The notes beneath the pieces were generated by a model. It was not told where the DNA came from and did not search any database. It saw only the letters and a list, made by a program, of their open reading frames with translations. This document shows, piece by piece, positions 60,727-64,000 of a stretch of 64,000 nt of DNA (positions are counted from its first letter, which is position 1; each line of letters opens with the position of its first letter). A program made the position numbers and the translations under genes. This DNA comes from Variovorax paradoxus B4 (GTDB taxonomy: Bacteria; Pseudomonadota; Gammaproteobacteria; Burkholderiales; Burkholderiaceae_C): NCBI RefSeq assembly GCF_000463015.1, contig NC_022247.1:1364001-1428000 (forward strand). Reading direction: 5' to 3'.

Positions 60727-61530
60727 CTAGCGGTCCTTGAATTGCGGCGCGCGCTTGGCACGGAAGGCTTCGACACCTTCGCGGTAGTCGCCGGCATTGC
60801 CCATCTCGCGCTGGATGCGGGCTTCTTCGGCAAGTGCCGTATCGAGGTCCATGTCCTGCGCCGCGGCCATGGCCTGGCGTGTGGCGACGAGGGCGCGGGT
60901 CGGCATGCCGGCCAGCTCCAAGGCGAGCGCGGCGGCTGTGTTGGCCAGCGCCGCGTCTTCCACGCACTGCCAGATCAGGCCGATGCGCGCGGCTTCCTCG
61001 GCCGGCAGCTTGTCGCCCAGCATCGCGATGCCCAGCGCGCGCGCAGAACCGACGAGGCGGGGCAGCAGCCATGTGCCGCCGGTGTCGGGCACGAGGCCGA
61101 TCTTGGTGAAGGCCTGGATGAAGCTGGCCGAACGCGCAGCCAGGACGAGGTCGCAGCACAGTGCGATGTTGGCGCCCGCTCCGGCGGCAACGCCGTTGAC
61201 GGCGGCGACCACGGGCACCGGCATCGAGCGCAGCCGCGCGACGAGCGGGGCGTACCAGGTGGAGATGACGTGGCCCAGGTCCTTGGGCGCGGCCCCGGGC
61301 GTGGGGTCGGGTGCGACCGAGGGATCGGCGAGATCCTGCCCGGCGCAGAAGGCGCGGCCCGCGCCCGTGAGCACCAAGCAACGCACTTCCGGATCGTCGG
61401 CCGCAAGGTTCAACGCCGCCATCAGTTCGCCGTGCAGTTCGGTCGTGAAGCTGTTGAGCGCTGCGGGGCGGTTGAGGCTCAGCGTGCGAACGGCGCCGGC
61501 ATTGCTGGTGAGAACTAAAGGCTCTGCCAT
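60727..61530 (-). CDS. paaG: Ring-1,2-epoxyphenylacetyl-CoA isomerase (oxepin-CoA forming)
   Basis: A 267-residue crotonase-fold enzyme converting the epoxide to oxepin-CoA. Oxyanion-hole segments are GAGRAFCAGQDLADPSV and AAVNGVAAGAGANIALCCDL, followed by TKIGLVPDTGGTWLLPRLVG with the Asp of the isomerase. The length and first position in the operon match PaaG rather than PaaF. The ATG at 61530 faces the divergent promoter shared with paaY. Confidence 0.93.
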   Translation of the reverse strand: MAEPLVLTSNAGAVRTLSLNRPAALNSFTTELHGELMAALNLAADDPEVRCLVLTGAGRAFCAGQDLADPSVAPDPTPGAAPKDLGHVISTWYAPLVARLRSMPVPVVAAVNGVAAGAGANIALCCDLVLAARSASFIQAFTKIGLVPDTGGTWLLPRLVGSARALGIAMLGDKLPAEEAARIGLIWQCVEDAALANTAAALALELAGMPTRALVATRQAMAAAQDMDLDTALAEEARIQREMGNAGDYREGVEAFRAKRAPQFKDR

Positions 61531-61557
61531 GGACTTGTCTCTTATCCTTAAACACTA

Positions 61558-61586
61558 TTGACCGACCGTCCGGTAGATTTTAAGAT
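61558..61586 (+). promoter_or_regulatory. Predicted paaY promoter with a TetR-like dyad
   Basis: TTGACC (61558-61563) and TAAGAT (61581-61586) have a 17-base spacer. ACCGACCGTCCGGT (61561-61574), an imperfect palindrome with ACCG/CGGT arms, overlaps the -35 and spacer. Placement between divergent paaG and paaY with a TetR gene nearby suggests a PaaR-type operator (inference). Confidence 0.55.
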
Positions 61587-61657
61587 CGACCTCGATGCCG
61601 GCACAAGCGGGTGGCTTCAGGGCAAACCCTGAGCCCGCAACAAAGGAGACCGATCGA

Positions 61658-62260
61658 ATGCCCAGCTACTCCATCGACGGCGTGATTCCCGTCGTCGACC
61701 CGACGGCCTACGTGCACCCCAGCGCTGTCCTGATCGGCGACGTGATCGTCGGCCCCGGCTGCTACGTCGGCCCCTGCGCCAGCCTGCGCGGCGATTTCGG
61801 CCGCATCGTGCTGCAGGAGGGCTCGAACGTGCAGGACCACTGCTGCATCCACGGCTTTCCGGACCAGGACACGGTGGTCGAGGTCAACGGCCACATCGGC
61901 CACGGCGCGATCCTGCACAGCTGCATCGTCCGGCGCGATGCACTGGTGGGCATGAACGCGGTGGTGATGGACGAGGCCGAGATCGGCGAGCAGGCCATCG
62001 TGGCGGCCTGCGCCTTCGTGCCGGCCGGCATGAAGGTGCCGGGGCGCACGCTCGTGGCGGGCATTCCGGCCAGGGTGAAGAAGACGCTGAGCGAGGAAGA
62101 AATTGCCTGGAAGCTCGAAGGCACGCAGACCTACCAGGCGCTCACCGTGCGCAGCCTGGCCAGCCTGCACGAGGTCGCGCCGCTGCAGCAGATGGAGCCC
62201 GGCCGCCCGCGCCTGCCCGCCTCCGAGGTGCGCTCGCTGATCGCGACGCGGCGCGGATAG
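61658..62260 (+). CDS. paaY: Hexapeptide-repeat thioesterase/carbonic anhydrase-like protein PaaY
   Basis: A 200-residue left-handed beta-helix protein of the gamma-carbonic anhydrase-like family. PaaY clears CoA from hydroxylated dead-end products of phenylacetate breakdown. Seen are [55 protein letters not shown] and [20 protein letters not shown] with three metal-binding His residues. The C-terminus [12 protein letters not shown] fits the family. AAGGAG precedes the ATG at 61658 by about ten bases. Confidence 0.92.
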   Translation: MPSYSIDGVIPVVDPTAYVHPSAVLIGDVIVGPGCYVGPCASLRGDFGRIVLQEGSNVQDHCCIHGFPDQDTVVEVNGHIGHGAILHSCIVRRDALVGMNAVVMDEAEIGEQAIVAACAFVPAGMKVPGRTLVAGIPARVKKTLSEEEIAWKLEGTQTYQALTVRSLASLHEVAPLQQMEPGRPRLPASEVRSLIATRRG

Positions 62261-62320
62261 CTTCGTGCAAGATCACGGGTTGCCCGCAACAACTGCCCAT
62301 CAAGGAAGAAAGAAGACCCG

Positions 62321-62977
62321 ATGCCGCGTGGAAGATCCGCCACCTACGACGACCAGCGCGAGTTCATCCTGGCGCAGGCCGCCCAGCTGTTCGCGCGCCG
62401 CGGCTATCCCGCCACCTCGATGAACCAGGTGGCCGAGGCCTGCAATCTTTCGAAGGCGACGCTCTATCACTATTACAAGGACAAGAGCAGTCTCTTGATC
62501 AGCATTGCCGAGACGCATGTCTCGCGCCTGGCCGCGCTGGTGGCCGAGGAAGAGGCGTCGGTGCACACCGACGAAGAGCGGCTGCGCCGTTTCATCTACC
62601 GCATCGTCGAGGAATACGCCGGCGCGCAGGACGCCCACCGCGTGCTGACCGACGACGTGCGCTTTCTCGAGGAGGAAGACCGCGAGCGCGTGCTCGACCA
62701 GGAGCGGCAGGTGGTGGCCGGCTTTGCGCGTGCGGTGTCGGCCCTGCGGCCGGGCGCGCCGAGCGACGATCTGGCCAAGCCGCTGACCATGCTGTTGTTC
62801 GGCATGATCAACTGGATGTTCACCTGGATGAAGCCCGGCGGCCGCCTCGACCATGCGTCCATTGCGCCGATCGTGGCCGACCTGTTCCTGGGAGGCATCG
62901 GCGCGGTGAAGTCGCCTCCGCCGGCCGGTGCGGCGCCGTCGGCGCGCCTGTTGGACTCCGTCAAAGAATCCGGTTGA
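62321..62977 (+). CDS. TetR-family regulator, probably PaaR
   Basis: A 218-residue TetR regulator. The helix-turn-helix is SMNQVAEACNLSKATLYHYY at about 38-57, after the usual QREFILAQAAQLFARRGYPA; the C-terminal ligand-binding half includes WMFTWMKPGGRLDHASIAPI, typical of the TetR_C_17-like group seen in phenylacetate regulators. Position next to paaY and the divergent paa operon makes it the likely repressor, with phenylacetyl-CoA as inducer (inference). The gene overlaps the 3' end of the convergent vWA gene by 17 bases. Confidence 0.88.
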   Translation: MPRGRSATYDDQREFILAQAAQLFARRGYPATSMNQVAEACNLSKATLYHYYKDKSSLLISIAETHVSRLAALVAEEEASVHTDEERLRRFIYRIVEEYAGAQDAHRVLTDDVRFLEEEDRERVLDQERQVVAGFARAVSALRPGAPSDDLAKPLTMLLFGMINWMFTWMKPGGRLDHASIAPIVADLFLGGIGAVKSPPPAGAAPSARLLDSVKESG

Positions 62978-63998
62978 ACCAGAGCAGCGACAGCCCCGCC
63001 GACAGCAGCGTCAGAATGGCCGCGCCCAGCGCGAAGAGCGCCGAGATCTCGGTTTCCTTCTTCTCGACCGTGAGCCGCGAGCTCAGCGTTTCGTAGACCT
63101 TCTTCAGGTCGGCGGCGGTGCCGGCGTAGAAGTATTCGGCCTGCGTCTTGTTGGCCACGGCCTTGAGCGTTTCCTCGTCGAGCCGCACGCGCATCGACCA
63201 GCCCTCGAAGCCGATGGTTTCACCATCGACCGTGCCCACGCCCACCGTGTAGATGCGCACGCCGCGGTCCGCCGCGGCCTTGGCGGCATCGAGCGGATCG
63301 ACGCCGGTGGTGCGCTGCCCGTCGGTCAGCATGATGACGGCGGCCGAGGTGTAGGAACCCGGCGCCACCGGAGTGAACTCCTTGGCCTGCTTTTCCGTCT
63401 GGTCGATGGGCGTGCCGCGCTGGCGGCTGGGCGCGCTGAACTGCGAGATGTCGATGCCTGCATCGGGGAACAGGGTGGCGAGCGACACCACGATCGCATT
63501 GCCCGTGGCTGTGGCGCGCTGCAGCTGGAAGCTGTCGATCGCGGTGATCAGGTCGTCGTGGTTGGTGGTGGGCAGTTGCGCCACCTGCGCGCTGCCTGCG
63601 AAGGCCACGATGCCCACCTTGACGTGGCGCGGCAGGTCCTTGATGAAGCTCTTGGCCGCCTCCTGCGCCGCGACCAGCCGGTTGGGCAGCACGTCGGCCG
63701 CGCGCATGCTGCCCGACACGTCCATCGCCAGGATGATGGTCTGCTGGTTCGACGGCAGCAGCACCACCGCCATGGGCCGCGCGGCGGCCACCAGCATCGC
63801 GGCCATGGCCAGCAGGAACAGGAACGGTGGAATGTGTCGGCGCACGCTCTGGCCGGCGCCCATCGCTTCGCGCACGATCGACAGGCTGGCATAGCGCACC
63901 GCGAGCTTCTTCTTGCGGCGGATCAGCCAGACGTAGAGCAACACCAGCAGCGGCAAGGCCGCCAGCAACCAGAGGAATTGAGGCCAGAGAAATGTCAT
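62961..63998 (-). CDS. von Willebrand factor A domain membrane protein (BatA-like)
   Basis: A 345-residue inner-membrane protein: an N-terminal helix pair (FLWLLAALPLLVLLYVWLI and PFLFLLAMAAMLVAAARPM), a vWA domain from about 85 to 290 with the MIDAS motif DVSGSMRAAD, then TGNAIVVSLATLF and VIMLTDGQRTTG giving the other metal-site residues, and a C-terminal helix (LFALGAAILTLLSAGLSLLW). This is the BatA/BatB (aerotolerance) class, often beside moxR-type ATPases, which would lie beyond the right edge. The ATG at 63998 is almost at the end of the window. Confidence 0.9.
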   Translation of the reverse strand: MTFLWPQFLWLLAALPLLVLLYVWLIRRKKKLAVRYASLSIVREAMGAGQSVRRHIPPFLFLLAMAAMLVAAARPMAVVLLPSNQQTIILAMDVSGSMRAADVLPNRLVAAQEAAKSFIKDLPRHVKVGIVAFAGSAQVAQLPTTNHDDLITAIDSFQLQRATATGNAIVVSLATLFPDAGIDISQFSAPSRQRGTPIDQTEKQAKEFTPVAPGSYTSAAVIMLTDGQRTTGVDPLDAAKAAADRGVRIYTVGVGTVDGETIGFEGWSMRVRLDEETLKAVANKTQAEYFYAGTAADLKKVYETLSSRLTVEKKETEISALFALGAAILTLLSAGLSLLWFNRIL

Positions 63999-64000
63999 GC

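Overview
The window is high-G+C DNA with tightly packed, often overlapping genes. It looks like a chromosomal segment of a betaproteobacterium of the Comamonadaceae, most probably Variovorax or a close relative. I infer this from the petABC-sspA-sspB order, the single LolC/E permease next to lolD, the RpfE-recJ pair, the phenylacetate operon carrying its own Liv-type transporter, and the protein flavour. No 16S rRNA gene is present to confirm it. Apart from a few promoters, structured regions and small repeats, almost everything is coding.

Layout. 1-2.8 kb: end of an MFS permease, a Nif3-like protein, pdxA and mscL. 2.9-13.7 kb: a PAP2 phosphatase, then an exopolysaccharide locus: Wza-type exporter, low-molecular-weight tyrosine phosphatase, Wzc-type tyrosine kinase, a regulatory gap with a perfect TGTGA-N6-TCACA palindrome, priming sugar transferase, pyruvyl transferase, family 4 glycosyltransferase, GH39/PslG-like hydrolase and Wzx-like flippase. 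13.7-17.9 kb, facing it: a YjbEFGH/GfcABCD-type operon in which yjbG and yjbH are fused into one gene. 18-22.5 kb: petABC, sspA, sspB and tRNA-Thr(TGT). 22.6-30.4 kb: housekeeping genes (YXWGXW protein, SDR, recJ, rpfE-like, lolC/E-lolD, a ClpP-like protease, RidA), plus a DUF1275 gene remnant. 30.5-39.8 kb: a Dpp-type ABC transporter operon continuing into a D-threonine-aldolase-like PLP enzyme, an RpiR regulator and a D-aminoacylase, probably a D-amino-acid or D-peptide utilisation unit. 39.8-42.5 kb: an element with terminal inverted repeats, an aldehyde dehydrogenase remnant, two PH-like membrane proteins and a flavin reductase. 42.6-47.2 kb: a lipid-A-type hexosamine modification operon (PAP2, ArnC-like, ArnT-like, NaxD/ChbG-like deacetylase). 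47.3-61.5 kb: an ICMT-like methyltransferase, then the phenylacetate operon paaG-I-K-A-B-C-D-E, livK-livH-livMG(fused)-livF and paaZ, all on the minus strand. 61.5-64 kb: divergent paaY and a TetR (PaaR-like) gene, then a von Willebrand A protein.

How the genes work together. In the polysaccharide locus, the phosphatase and kinase tune Wza/Wzc export. The sugar transferase primes undecaprenyl phosphate, the pyruvyl transferase and glycosyltransferase build and decorate the unit, and Wzx flips it. No Wzy polymerase is visible, so the locus may be incomplete. In the phenylacetate operon, PaaK activates phenylacetate, PaaABCDE epoxidises it, PaaG isomerises it and PaaZ opens and oxidises the ring. 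PaaF, PaaH and PaaJ are not in the window. The operon and paaY diverge from a promoter region with a TetR-like dyad. The dpp/D-amino-acid operon has two GAAA-N5-TTTC boxes upstream that fit its RpiR-type regulator.

Small interspersed elements are a recurring theme: two copies of a CCGGCAAAGCCGG-type repeat, a full and an internally deleted copy of an element with GTTCxGGGCG termini, and a REP-like pair lying in the 5' end of dppF. Coordinates of start codons are my choices from overlap and ribosome-binding-site evidence. Functions rest on motif recognition, not on searches.
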